From Sulfitobacter dubius (GTDB lineage Bacteria > Pseudomonadota > Alphaproteobacteria > Rhodobacterales > Rhodobacteraceae): a stretch of 64,000 nt of DNA. Where the stretch lies: NCBI RefSeq assembly GCF_900113435.1, contig NZ_FOPG01000001.1:248001-312000 (forward strand), written 5' to 3'. Both the position numbers and the translations under genes were made by a program. Position 1 is the first letter of the stretch; the number at the start of each line of letters is the position of its first letter. The notes under the pieces are model-generated. The model was not told the DNA's origin and ran no database searches. It saw nothing but the letters and a program-made list of their open reading frames with translations. Positions 54,369-63,625 of the stretch are shown piece by piece.

Positions 54369-56140
54369 GTTTTCTCCGGCACCAATTCAAATTGATCCCC
54401 CAGCCGGGCGCGCACCTCTCCGGGATCTAGGTTTGCCCAACGCGGCCCGCTGTGGTCGATAAAACCCGTCTCCCGTAGGCTGTCTTGCAACGCTGGCATA
54501 TCAAGCTCCCCCTTCCAAAGCCGCGCCTTGGCTTTGCCGAGCGGCTTCCATGACCGGGTAAGATGGAAGAGCGTCGCGGTGGTGATCCCTGCAAAACTTT
54601 GCAAATGCTGTTCCAACCCGCGCGTGGCTGAGGACGGGCGGCGCACGACGATGGCCACTTGCTGCGCGGGCCGGGCGACCATCCCCAAGAGATGCAGGGC
54701 CGACCCTTCTGCGGCGATGATCTGCTTGGCCGCCTTATAGACCGCGATCTGTTCGCGCAGCCCGTGTTTCTCGGGGTGAAAGATCTTGTAGCCCTGTGCC
54801 GCCAGATAGGTTTCCAACGCCTCTTCCCCGATCAGGTTGCCGCGCCCGGCGGGCAATTGGCTGCGGCTGATATAGAGCTTTTCGGGCCCTTCCGGCGCGA
54901 TCTCGCGCGCAAACCGGTTGGCGACGGTGTTGCGGTAAGGCGCTGTTCCGGTGATCAAACTTCCCAGACCAAAGCCTTGCCCCGGCACGATCAAACGCTC
55001 GACCCGGGTCGGTGCGTCTAAACTCACCAGCGGCTTGTCGCAGCCCAGAAGTGTGAGGAAGTCACGCTGATACCCCGACACCTCTCCGCCATTGCGGGAA
55101 CGTTTGGGGATGAAAAGGACGCCGTCTATCTCCTCCTCAAGGTGATCCAACGCCCAAAGGCGGGACGTGCTCTCCACCAAAAAATGCCCGAAGTGCAGCC
55201 AGAGGACGCCACCCCAAAGCCAAGTGCCCGCACGCTCAGTAACCGGGCCTTGTGGCATCTGCGGCGGCGTTGTTAATGCGCGCCCGTTTCGCCACAGCGC
55301 TGCCGGCGGGCAGGGGCGGCCATCGCTGTGCAGTACGCCCGCGGGCTGGACAAGGCCGTCACGTTCAGGAAGCTGAACAAGCGCGTTGTCCAAAGTCGTA
55401 ATCTTTGTCGACCAGCCACCATCGGGCGCGGGCGGACGCTCGGCCGGATTGCATGTACAGGTCCAGACAAGCCGGGTGCTGACATCGGGCTGCTTGCGAA
55501 ACCCGGCGCGTTCTAGGATGCTCTTGCATTCGCGCATCCCTTCGCGGCCATAGGCGTCGGGGTGAAACTCAATCACCACGGCACGCAGCCCGTCAAGGGA
55601 CGCATGGCGCAAAAACTCCAACTCTGCGCCTTCAATATCCATCAGCAGCACATCGGGTTTGAAGGTTTGGCAGACCTCCGCATAGCTGATTGTGGGCACT
55701 TCCACCTGTGTCGTCTCGCGGTTGTCACTGTCGATAAGGGACGATCCAAGGAAGGAGTTGCGCACATGAAAGGGCAGGGTAGCTGGCCGGTTGTCACCAC
55801 TGATCACCAGCTGATTTCGCACCGTGATCTTATTCTGCAATCCATTCAGGTCATAGAGCGCACGAATATGGGGAATCAGCGCGGCGTTCGCCTCAAACGA
55901 CAAAACCGCTTCGGGTGCGCCCTTATGGGCGGCAATGGCACCCACCAGTCCCAGCCCCGCGCCCATTTCCAGCACCCGATCGCCGGGCTGGATCACTGCC
56001 AGCGCACCAGCGATCTCTTGCCCTTCATAGCGCGCTGCGTTGATCCGCTGAATGCGTGTCTCGTTCAAAAAGGGCGACTGCGGCACCCGAACGCCATAGC
56101 ATTCTGCCGCCACCGGAGGGGTCTCTTTCGCCGTAACCAT
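54365..56140 (-). CDS. FkbM methyltransferase fused to GT61 glycosyltransferase-like domain
   Basis: 591 residues from the ATG at 56140. The N-terminal FkbM-type methyltransferase (about 45-225) has SAM motif VLEMGAGLG (56-64) and LLMDIEGAELEFL. The C-terminal DUF563/GT61-like domain (about 305-545) has GGVLWLHFGHFLVESTSRLW and ISRSQLPAGRGNLI. It may glycosylate and methylate a surface polysaccharide or glycan. The acceptor is unknown. It is a single gene with no polysaccharide cluster alongside. Divergent from the NDUFA12 homologue. Confidence 0.85.
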   Translation of the reverse strand: MVTAKETPPVAAECYGVRVPQSPFLNETRIQRINAARYEGQEIAGALAVIQPGDRVLEMGAGLGLVGAIAAHKGAPEAVLSFEANAALIPHIRALYDLNGLQNKITVRNQLVISGDNRPATLPFHVRNSFLGSSLIDSDNRETTQVEVPTISYAEVCQTFKPDVLLMDIEGAELEFLRHASLDGLRAVVIEFHPDAYGREGMRECKSILERAGFRKQPDVSTRLVWTCTCNPAERPPAPDGGWSTKITTLDNALVQLPERDGLVQPAGVLHSDGRPCPPAALWRNGRALTTPPQMPQGPVTERAGTWLWGGVLWLHFGHFLVESTSRLWALDHLEEEIDGVLFIPKRSRNGGEVSGYQRDFLTLLGCDKPLVSLDAPTRVERLIVPGQGFGLGSLITGTAPYRNTVANRFAREIAPEGPEKLYISRSQLPAGRGNLIGEEALETYLAAQGYKIFHPEKHGLREQIAVYKAAKQIIAAEGSALHLLGMVARPAQQVAIVVRRPSSATRGLEQHLQSFAGITTATLFHLTRSWKPLGKAKARLWKGELDMPALQDSLRETGFIDHSGPRWANLDPGEVRARLGDQFELVPEKT

Positions 56141-56263
56141 CACTGCCCTTTCTGTTTTTGTGATCCTAGCCAGAGGCCGCGCACAGGCCAAGCTCCTTCG
56201 CGGTGAGGCTGGACGCCAAAGCCTCCATGGTGCATATAACGGACAACAGGAACGGAGACCTCG

Positions 56264-56647
56264 ATGGGCATTCTCAATTCACTTCTGCGCGGCGTCACTT
56301 GGTGGAACGGCCAGACGCTGAACACCCAGCTTTTCACTTGGCGCAAGGGCAGCAAGGTGGGCGAAGACGCGCAGGGCAATATCTATTACCGCAACGCCGA
56401 TGACAGCAAACGCTGGGTCATTTTCAACGGCGAAGCCGAGGCCAGCCGCGTGAGCCCAGATTGGCATGGCTGGCTGCACCGCACTTGGGACGAGCCGCCG
56501 ACAGAAAAGCCTCTGATCCACAAGCCGTGGGAAAAGGCACATGTCGAGAATCGCACCGGCACCCCCATGGCCTATGCGCCAGCAGGGTCGCTGCGCCGGG
56601 CTGAACCGGTTGAGCGCAAAGACTATGAGGCCTGGCAGCCTGAATGA
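56264..56647 (+). CDS. NADH:ubiquinone oxidoreductase NDUFA12 homologue
   Basis: 127 residues. It matches the B17.2/NDUFA12 family ([37 protein letters not shown] and DEPP). This accessory complex I subunit is shared by alphaproteobacteria and mitochondria and helps assembly or stability. GGAGACCTCG precedes the ATG. Confidence 0.93.
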   Translation: MGILNSLLRGVTWWNGQTLNTQLFTWRKGSKVGEDAQGNIYYRNADDSKRWVIFNGEAEASRVSPDWHGWLHRTWDEPPTEKPLIHKPWEKAHVENRTGTPMAYAPAGSLRRAEPVERKDYEAWQPE

Positions 56648-56702
56648 TCGGACGGCTGCGCCTGAGGCGCGGCCCCAAGTTTCACGCAATCCGGGTGGAT
56701 GA

Positions 56703-57065
56703 ATGAAAAAGCTTTTGATGGCTGCGCTTTTGCTGGCCGCGCCGCTTCATGCACAAGAGGGCGGTCAGGTCGCCAGCGCCACGGGTGGCGTGTTGCGGGC
56801 GTTGGATAAGATTTCCGGCAATACGATCGACCTTGAGATCACTAGGGGCGACAGCCAGTCGCTTGGGAATTTGCAAATCACCATGGTTGATTGCCGCTAT
56901 CCGGTGGGTGATCCGGCGGCCAATGCCTATGCGGCGCTTGAAATAACCGAGAATGACAGCGCAGACCCGCTTTATTCAGGGTGGATGATCGCCTCGGCCC
57001 CGGCGTTGCACGCGCTGGAGCACTTTCGCTATGACATCTGGGTCATCCGTTGCAGTACATCCTGA
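56703..57065 (+). CDS. DUF2155 secreted protein
   Basis: 120 residues, signal peptide (MKKLLMAALLLAAPLHAQ), then the DUF2155 domain (ATGGVLRALDKISGNTIDLEI, YSGWMIASAPALHALEHFRYDIWVIRC). The function is unknown, but the gene is conserved between NDUFA12 and aat in Rhodobacteraceae. Its last 37 bases overlap the end of the convergent aat gene. Confidence 0.9.
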   Translation: MKKLLMAALLLAAPLHAQEGGQVASATGGVLRALDKISGNTIDLEITRGDSQSLGNLQITMVDCRYPVGDPAANAYAALEITENDSADPLYSGWMIASAPALHALEHFRYDIWVIRCSTS

Positions 57066-57664
57066 AGACTGTCTAATGCAGGCGTACTAAACGCGGCGCT
57101 GCCGCGTTTGGCCACGTCAAGCTGCGCGTGATAATCGGCGCGGCTGATCTCTTTGGCCCCGAGAGAAGCCAGATGATCGGTCAGGAACTGCGTATCAAAC
57201 AGGATAAACCCGGCGCGACGAAGGCGGTCCACCAAAGCCGCTAACGCCATTTTTGAGGCGTTGTCCCGGCGTGAAAACATGCTCTCACCAAAGAACGCGC
57301 GGCCCAGCGTGACGCCGTAGACACCGCCAACCAGTGCCTCTCCGTCCCAGACCTCAAGTGAATGGGCGAGGCCCGCGCGGTGCAGCGCGCCGTAGAGAGC
57401 GGCGATTTCTTCGTTGATCCACGTGTCTTCACGGTCTGCGCAGGCGGCGACGACACCGTCAAAATCACGGTCGATCGTGTGGTGAAACGACGTGCGCCTT
57501 ATGGCGCGCGTCAACGACCGTGAGATATGAAAACCGTTTAACGGCATAATGCCACGGCGCCGCGGGTCGACCCAGAAAATCTCCGGGTCGTCGCGGTGTT
57601 CGGCCATAGGGAATATCCCGATGGAATAGCCGTGGAGCAGTATCTCGGGCGTAAGCTCCGACAT
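57029..57664 (-). CDS. aat: Leucyl/phenylalanyl-tRNA-protein transferase
   Basis: 211 residues, Aat family (GYSIGIFPMAEHRDDPEIFWVDPRRRGIMPL, GVTLGRAFFGESMFSR, FILFDTQFLTDHLASLGA). It adds Leu or Phe to N-terminal Arg/Lys of proteins, marking them for the ClpS/ClpA N-end-rule pathway. It follows accC by 6 bases, so it is cotranscribed with accBC. Confidence 0.95.
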   Translation of the reverse strand: MSELTPEILLHGYSIGIFPMAEHRDDPEIFWVDPRRRGIMPLNGFHISRSLTRAIRRTSFHHTIDRDFDGVVAACADREDTWINEEIAALYGALHRAGLAHSLEVWDGEALVGGVYGVTLGRAFFGESMFSRRDNASKMALAALVDRLRRAGFILFDTQFLTDHLASLGAKEISRADYHAQLDVAKRGSAAFSTPALDSLQDVLQRMTQMS

Positions 57665-57670
57665 CAGTCG

Positions 57671-59023
57671 TCAGGCGTTGCCGAGGTTGGTTTCCAGCCA
57701 ATGCTCAAGCCAGTGGATGTTGTATCCGCCCGACTGCACGTCTTCCTCGGCCAAAAGCGCGTGGAACAAGGGCACAGTGGTATCGACACCATCCACGATC
57801 AGCTCACCCAAGGCCCGACCAAGACGCGCCAGCGCTTCGGGGCGGTCGCGGCCATGTACGATCAGCTTGCCGATCAGGCTGTCGTAATAAGGCGGGATCG
57901 AATAGCCGTCATAGAGGGCTGAATCCATCCGCACGCCAAGGCCGCCCGGCGCGTGATACTGCGTGATCCGGCCCGGGCAGGGCGCGAAGTTCGGCAGTTT
58001 CTCGGCGTTGATGCGAACCTCAATGGCGTGACCATTGATGACCAGATCCTCTTGGGTGAAGGACATTGGCAGCCCTTCGGCGACGCGGATTTGCTCGCGC
58101 ACCAGATCGACGCCAAAGATCGCCTCGGTCACCGGGTGTTCCACCTGAAGGCGGGTGTTCATTTCGATGAAATAGAACTCACCGTTCTCATAGAGGAACT
58201 CGATCGTGCCGGCACCGATATAGTTGATGTTGGCCACGGCATCCGCACAGACCTTACCGATCCGCGCGCGCTCTTCTTCGGTGATCGAGGGGCCGGGGGC
58301 CTCTTCGAAGACTTTCTGGTGGCGGCGCTGCAGCGAACAGTCACGCTCGCCCAGATGCACGGCATTGCCCTTGCCATCGCCAAAGACCTGAATCTCGATG
58401 TGGCGCGGGGTGGTCAGGTATTTCTCGATATAGACTTCGTCATTGCCGAAATTCGACTTGCCTTCTGCGCGGGCAGTCTGGAAGGCTTTTTCCATATCCT
58501 TGGCGGTCTGGGCGACTTTCATGCCCTTGCCGCCGCCGCCTGCCGTGGCCTTGATGATGACCGGATAGCCGATCTCTTCGCCCAAGCGCTTGGCTTCTTC
58601 GAGCGAAGCTACGCCGCCTTCGGAGCCGGGCACGCAAGGCACGCCGAGCTTCTTCATCGTGTCCTTGGCGGTAATCTTGTCGCCCATGACACGGATGTGT
58701 TCCGCAGTGGGGCCGATGAAGGTCAGGCCGTGGTCTTCGATGATCTGCACGAAGTTGGCGTTCTCCGACAGGAAACCATAGCCGGGGTGAATCGCTTCGG
58801 CCCCGGTGATTTCACAGGCAGCGATGATTGCCGGGATCGACAGATAGGATTGGGTTGAGGACGGTGGGCCGATGCAGACGGATTCGTCGGCCATGCGCAC
58901 ATGCATCGCGTCACTGTCGGCGGTGGAATGCACCGCGACCGTCTGGATGCCCATCTCGCGGGCCGCGCGGATGACGCGCAGGGCGATCTCTCCGCGGTTG
59001 GCGACTAGGATTTTGCTGAACAT
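57671..59023 (-). CDS. accC: Acetyl-CoA carboxylase biotin carboxylase subunit
   Basis: 450 residues. ATP-grasp motif [14 protein letters not shown], bicarbonate/biotin-site motifs [12 protein letters not shown] and [14 protein letters not shown]. It carboxylates biotin on AccB in the first step of fatty-acid synthesis. It starts 9 bases after accB and ends 6 bases before aat. Confidence 0.97.
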   Translation of the reverse strand: MFSKILVANRGEIALRVIRAAREMGIQTVAVHSTADSDAMHVRMADESVCIGPPSSTQSYLSIPAIIAACEITGAEAIHPGYGFLSENANFVQIIEDHGLTFIGPTAEHIRVMGDKITAKDTMKKLGVPCVPGSEGGVASLEEAKRLGEEIGYPVIIKATAGGGGKGMKVAQTAKDMEKAFQTARAEGKSNFGNDEVYIEKYLTTPRHIEIQVFGDGKGNAVHLGERDCSLQRRHQKVFEEAPGPSITEEERARIGKVCADAVANINYIGAGTIEFLYENGEFYFIEMNTRLQVEHPVTEAIFGVDLVREQIRVAEGLPMSFTQEDLVINGHAIEVRINAEKLPNFAPCPGRITQYHAPGGLGVRMDSALYDGYSIPPYYDSLIGKLIVHGRDRPEALARLGRALGELIVDGVDTTVPLFHALLAEEDVQSGGYNIHWLEHWLETNLGNA

Positions 59024-59032
59024 GATCTGCCC

Positions 59033-59533
59033 TTATTCCAAGATCACCAGCGGGGCGCCGAACTCAACCGCATCGCCGTCACCGACGAGGATGCGCTTGA
59101 CGGTGCCAGCGCGGGGGGCGGGAATGTGGTTCATCGTCTTCATGGCTTCGACGATGAGCAGCGTATCCCCTTCGGAGACGCTGGCACCTACGCTGATAAA
59201 CGATGGCGCGCCGGGCTCACCCTGCAGATAAACCGTGCCGACCATGGGCGAAGTCACCGCGCCGGGGTGGTCTGCAGGATCGGTTTCGACCTGAACGGGG
59301 GCAGGGGCGTTCCCTGCCGCGGGCGCAGCTGCGGCAGCGGCGGGGGCAGGTTGGTATTGCTGCTGCGGGGCGGCCATGACCTGCTGTGGGGGTTTACGGC
59401 TTACCCGCACGTTCAGACTGTCGTCCTCGGCGTAATCGCGTTTTACCTGAAGCTCGGTCAGGTCGTTCTCGTTCAGCAGTTCGGCGAGGGCCTTGATGAA
59501 GGCCACGTCACTATCATGGGTGTTTTTTGTCAT
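59033..59533 (-). CDS. accB: Acetyl-CoA carboxylase biotin carboxyl carrier protein
   Basis: 166 residues. The C-terminal biotinyl domain has the modification site EAMKTMN, preceded by an Ala/Pro-rich linker and a charged N-terminal part. It carries biotin between AccC and AccAD. First gene of the accB-accC-aat unit. Confidence 0.96.
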   Translation of the reverse strand: MTKNTHDSDVAFIKALAELLNENDLTELQVKRDYAEDDSLNVRVSRKPPQQVMAAPQQQYQPAPAAAAAAPAAGNAPAPVQVETDPADHPGAVTSPMVGTVYLQGEPGAPSFISVGASVSEGDTLLIVEAMKTMNHIPAPRAGTVKRILVGDGDAVEFGAPLVILE

Positions 59534-59725
59534 TGGATCCTCGAAGATTTCGACAGGCAGGCAGCCTATCGCTGCGCGATTGATTGTGCTCGCTTATAGG
59601 GCATGGGCAAAGCCATGAAAAGCCAACTGTTGTCTAGGGGGTAGGATCGGTTTTTTGACGCGCAGATGCGGCCCGGTACATGATGACGCAATATGCTCAG
59701 GCGCCGGGCCGTGGGGACAAGGGGA

Positions 59726-60478
59726 TCAGATCGCGAGGTACTCCGCACGCAGCTCTGCGTTGTCCAGCACCTCCGCCGCCGTGCCGTCAAAGACCACGCC
59801 GCCGGTGTCGAGGATCACCGCGCGATCTGCCAGTTTCAGGGCGCGCACAGCGTTTTGCTCAACAAGGATGGTGGTGATGCCCTGTGCCTTGATAAGGCCC
59901 AGTGTCTTTTCAATCTCGTCCACGATCACCGGGGCCAGCCCTTCGTAGGGCTCATCAAGCAGCAGGACCTTGATGTCGCGGGCCAAGGCGCGGGCGATGG
60001 CCAGCATCTGTTGCTCTCCGCCCGAAAGGGTCACCCCCTCTTGGTTCCGCCGCTCACGCAGGCGCGGGAAGAGGTCATAGAGCCGGTCGAGGGACCAGCC
60101 GATAGGCGGTGCGATCTGGGCGAGTTTCAGGTTCTCTTCGACGGTCAGCCCCGAGATGATGCGCCGATCTTCGGGCACCAGCGCCAGCCCCGCTGCGGCG
60201 GCCTGGTGGCTGGCCATATTGTGTAGCGGCTGATGGTCGAGCCAAATCTCGCCGCGCTTGAGTTCCGGGTCGCTGACCCTTGAGATGGCCCGCAGGGTCG
60301 AGGTTTTGCCCGCCCCGTTGCGGCCCAGCAGGGCGAGGATTTCGCCCTCATGGACGTTAAAGCTCACCCCCTGCACGATATAGCTCTCGCCGTAATAGGC
60401 GTGAATGTCCCAGACCGAGAGGAAGGCCGGGGCGGTTTGGGCGTGGTTGGCGTTTTTGTCTAGCGTGTCGGTGCTCAT
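59726..60478 (-). CDS. livF: Branched-chain amino-acid-type ABC transporter ATPase LivF
   Basis: 250 residues from the ATG at 60478, with AAGGA upstream. Walker A LLGRNGAGKTSTLR, signature LSGGEQQMLAIARAL, Walker B VLLLDEPYEGLAP. LivF family (HAAT). Last gene of a livK-H-M-G-F operon for amino acid or amide uptake. The exact substrate cannot be told from the sequence. Confidence 0.92.
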   Translation of the reverse strand: MSTDTLDKNANHAQTAPAFLSVWDIHAYYGESYIVQGVSFNVHEGEILALLGRNGAGKTSTLRAISRVSDPELKRGEIWLDHQPLHNMASHQAAAAGLALVPEDRRIISGLTVEENLKLAQIAPPIGWSLDRLYDLFPRLRERRNQEGVTLSGGEQQMLAIARALARDIKVLLLDEPYEGLAPVIVDEIEKTLGLIKAQGITTILVEQNAVRALKLADRAVILDTGGVVFDGTAAEVLDNAELRAEYLAI

Positions 60479-60511
60479 TGGGGTGTCCTTGGGGTTCGGC
60501 AACAGGATAGA

Positions 60512-61276
60512 TCAGGCAGCGTCTTGGCTCTCGCCCAGATAGGCTTCGCGGACCTTGGGGTGGCCCTTGATCCGGTCGGGCGTGTCTTCGACCAGTGGCG
60601 TGCCTTGGGCCAGCACGGTGATCCGCTCGGCCAGTGAAAAGACCACGTGCATGTCGTGTTCAATGATGGCGATGGTGATGTCGCGCTCGTCCTTGATCTG
60701 TTTGAGCAGGTCGATGGTGTTGTTGGTGTCGGCCCGCGCCATGCCGGCGGTCGGTTCGTCCAAGAGCAGCAGACGGGGGTCTTGGGCGAGGCACATGGCG
60801 ATCTCTAGCCGCCGTTTGTCACCCCGCGACATGGAGGCCGCGGGCATGTGCCGCTTGTCGATCATGTTCATGTCGCGCAGCATTTCTTCGGCCTTGTCGA
60901 TCATGTCACGCTGGCCCACGACCCGCGACCAGCCGTTCAGCTGAAACGCCCCGTCGCGTTTGGCAAGGCAGGGGATCAGCATGTTCTCCATCACCGTGAG
61001 ATCACCAAAGATTTCAGGCGTTTGGAACACGCGGCTGATGCCCATCTGGTTGATCTCATAGGGTTTGCGCCCCAGCACCGACTGGCCGTCGAACATGACC
61101 GAGCCGGTATCGGGGATAAGCTTGCCCACCAGACAGTTCAGTAGCGTGGACTTGCCCGCCCCATTGGGGCCGATGATCGCATGGACGGAGTTCTCCGCCA
61201 CACTGAGGTTCACATCGCTCAGCGCCTGCAACCCGCCAAAGCGTTTGCCGACATTTTTGACTTCGAGAATGGACAT
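60512..61276 (-). CDS. livG: Branched-chain amino-acid-type ABC transporter ATPase LivG
   Basis: 254 residues from the ATG at 61276. Walker A IGPNGAGKSTLLN, signature AASMSRGDKRRLEIAMCLA (LSGG-loop variant), Walker B LLLLDEPTAGMARAD. LivG family. The frame is open further upstream, but homology starts at MSILEVKNVG. It follows livM by 10 bases. Confidence 0.92.
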   Translation of the reverse strand: MSILEVKNVGKRFGGLQALSDVNLSVAENSVHAIIGPNGAGKSTLLNCLVGKLIPDTGSVMFDGQSVLGRKPYEINQMGISRVFQTPEIFGDLTVMENMLIPCLAKRDGAFQLNGWSRVVGQRDMIDKAEEMLRDMNMIDKRHMPAASMSRGDKRRLEIAMCLAQDPRLLLLDEPTAGMARADTNNTIDLLKQIKDERDITIAIIEHDMHVVFSLAERITVLAQGTPLVEDTPDRIKGHPKVREAYLGESQDAA

Positions 61277-61286
61277 GATGTCTCTC

Positions 61287-62492
61287 CTATTCTGCGGCTT
61301 CGCTACGGCGTTGGGCGGCGTCGGCTTCGACCGAGCCTGCGTTTTTGTCTTTTCGGCGGAAGACACGGCCCAGACGTTGCCCACCCTCGACCAGCCCACC
61401 GGGCAGGAAGATCACAACAAGCATGAACAGCAGGCCAAGCGTCAGGTGCCAGCCCTTGCCGACGAAGGGGTGGATGATCGCTACCATCGCGTCTTCGATC
61501 CCGTCGGGCATGAAGGCGAACCAGCCGTGCAGCACATTGTCGTTGATCTTGGCAAAGATGTTTTCAAAGTACTTGATGAACCCTGCGCCCAGCACCGGCC
61601 CGATCAAGGTGCCCGCGCCGCCAAGGATGGTCATCAGCACCACTTCGCCAGAGGCCGTCCACTGCATCCGCTCAGCCCCGGCGAGCGGGTCCATCGCGGC
61701 CAGCAGGCCACCGGCCAGACCGGCATACATGCCCGAGATGACAAAGGCCGCCAGCGTGTAGGGCCGCGTGTTTAGGCCCGTGTAGTTCATCCGCTGCTGG
61801 TTAGACTTCACCGCCCGCAGCATCATGCCGAAAGGCGAGCGGAAGATGCGGATCGCCAGATAGAAGGCGAGGATCAGGAAGATCGCGCAGAAGTAGTAGC
61901 CGACGGAGAAAGTAAACGTCCAACCGCCAAAGAACAGCGTCGTCGAGGAGTTCATCGCAGCCCCGAAGAGATTAGGGAATGACGGCGCGTCGACAGACTG
62001 GAGGTACTGCGGATCGGAGGTATAGATCTGCAACCCCGTCTCACCATTGGTGATCGGCGTTAGCACCGAATAGGCGAGGTTGAACGACATCTGCGCGAAG
62101 GCCAGCGTCAGGATCGAAAAGTAGATGCCCGAGCGTCGCAGGCTGATAAAGCCAATCAGCGCCGAGAACAGCCCCGCCATGATGACGGCCAGCACCAGCG
62201 CGGGCACGACGTTGTAGCTGAGCAGTTTGAACATCCACACGGCAGAGTAGGAACCGACACCCAGAAAGGCCGCATGGCCGAAGGAGAGATAGCCGGTCAG
62301 CCCGAAGAGGATGTTGAACCCGATGGCGAAGATGCCAAAGATCACAAAGCGTTGCATCAGGTCGGGGTAGCCCGCGTTGAATTGCGCAAGGCCCGAATCC
62401 GCCGGAAAGGGGTTGAGGATGAAGGGGGCAAAGAGCGTGAGAACGACCACGACCCCCAAGAGAAGCGTATCGCGTTTTTCCAGTCCGAACAT
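61287..62492 (-). CDS. livM: Branched-chain amino-acid-type ABC transporter permease LivM
   Basis: 401 residues, LivM family ([46 protein letters not shown] segment near residue 295). Multi-spanning inner membrane protein with a highly charged C-terminal tail. It partners LivH. Confidence 0.93.
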   Translation of the reverse strand: MFGLEKRDTLLLGVVVVLTLFAPFILNPFPADSGLAQFNAGYPDLMQRFVIFGIFAIGFNILFGLTGYLSFGHAAFLGVGSYSAVWMFKLLSYNVVPALVLAVIMAGLFSALIGFISLRRSGIYFSILTLAFAQMSFNLAYSVLTPITNGETGLQIYTSDPQYLQSVDAPSFPNLFGAAMNSSTTLFFGGWTFTFSVGYYFCAIFLILAFYLAIRIFRSPFGMMLRAVKSNQQRMNYTGLNTRPYTLAAFVISGMYAGLAGGLLAAMDPLAGAERMQWTASGEVVLMTILGGAGTLIGPVLGAGFIKYFENIFAKINDNVLHGWFAFMPDGIEDAMVAIIHPFVGKGWHLTLGLLFMLVVIFLPGGLVEGGQRLGRVFRRKDKNAGSVEADAAQRRSEAAE

Positions 62493-62495
62493 GTC

Positions 62496-63524
62496 TTATT
62501 CCTCCATCACGCCGCGGCGACCCATCAGACCGCGCGGGCGGACCAGCAGGATCACGATGGCAACGACGTAGATGATGATCTGGTCGATACCGTAGATGAT
62601 GCTTTTGATTTCATTCATGGACGCGAGGCTTTCGAGGATGCCCAAGAGGAACCCCGCCAGCACCGCGCCGGGCAGGGAGCCCATGCCGCCGACCACGACG
62701 ACAACAAAGCTCAGCACCAGAAAGTCCATGCCCATGTGATAATTGGGCGAGTTGATCGGCGCATACATCACCCCCGCAAGCCCCGCCACGGCGGCGGCGA
62801 TGCCGAACATGATGGTAAAGCGGCGGTCGATGTCGATGCCCAGAAGCCCCACGGTTTCGCGGTCTGCCATGCCGGCGCGGACGACCATGCCGAAGGTGGT
62901 GAATTGCAAGAAAGCAAAGACGGCGGCGATGATGAGTGTGGAAAAGCCAAAGTAGACCAAGCGCCAATAGGGGTAGGCCAAAGACGTGTCCAAGCCTAGG
63001 AGCGGCGCGAAGTCGAAGCTGCCGACAAAGGCCTGCGGCGCAGGGGTGGGGATCGGGTTGGCGCCGTAGAAATACTTGACGACTTCCTGCAGGACGATGG
63101 CAAGGCCGAAGGTCACGAGGATCTGATCCGCATGGGGACGCTTATAGAAATGTTTGATCAGCCCGCGTTCCATGATGAAGCCAATGAGCAGCATCACCGG
63201 GATCGCAAAGAGGATCGCCAGCGGCACCGACCAATCGATAATCGCCTGCCCCGTTTCCGGCCCGAACCACTGTTCGACATAGGGCGTTTTGACCTTCAGC
63301 GGATTGCCGAGGAAATCCTTCTTGGTCTCGTCGATGGTCTCGACGCTCAGGGTCAGAATGCGTTGCAGCGTGACCGAACAGAAAGCCCCGATCATGAAAA
63401 GCGCCCCATGGGCGAAATTGACCACGCCAAGGGTGCCGAAGATCAGCGTCAGCCCAAGCGCAATGAGCGCATAGGCAGAGCCTTTGTCGAGGCCGTTGAG
63501 TATTTGCAGAAGGATTGCGTCCAT
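62496..63524 (-). CDS. livH: Branched-chain amino-acid-type ABC transporter permease LivH
   Basis: 342 residues from the ATG at 63524 (AGGT 8 bases upstream; a GTG 9 bases earlier is possible). LivH motifs are GLDKGSAYALIALGLTLIFG, FAHGALFMIGAF and VVVGGMGSLPGAVLAGFLLG. It forms the channel with LivM. Confidence 0.93.
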   Translation of the reverse strand: MDAILLQILNGLDKGSAYALIALGLTLIFGTLGVVNFAHGALFMIGAFCSVTLQRILTLSVETIDETKKDFLGNPLKVKTPYVEQWFGPETGQAIIDWSVPLAILFAIPVMLLIGFIMERGLIKHFYKRPHADQILVTFGLAIVLQEVVKYFYGANPIPTPAPQAFVGSFDFAPLLGLDTSLAYPYWRLVYFGFSTLIIAAVFAFLQFTTFGMVVRAGMADRETVGLLGIDIDRRFTIMFGIAAAVAGLAGVMYAPINSPNYHMGMDFLVLSFVVVVVGGMGSLPGAVLAGFLLGILESLASMNEIKSIIYGIDQIIIYVVAIVILLVRPRGLMGRRGVMEE

Positions 63525-63625
63525 GGTCCCCACCTGTAAGGGAAGCGTTTACAAGCGGCAGGGCCGCATGCAGCGATAAAAAGGGCGCGCAGGATCAGGC
63601 CCGCGCGCCATCTGATTTCAGCGGA

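Noticed and set aside
59668-59715. CGGCCCGG ... CCGGGCCG inverted repeat near the livF end
   Set aside because: The loop is about 27 bases and no U tract follows, so it is more likely chance in GC-rich DNA.
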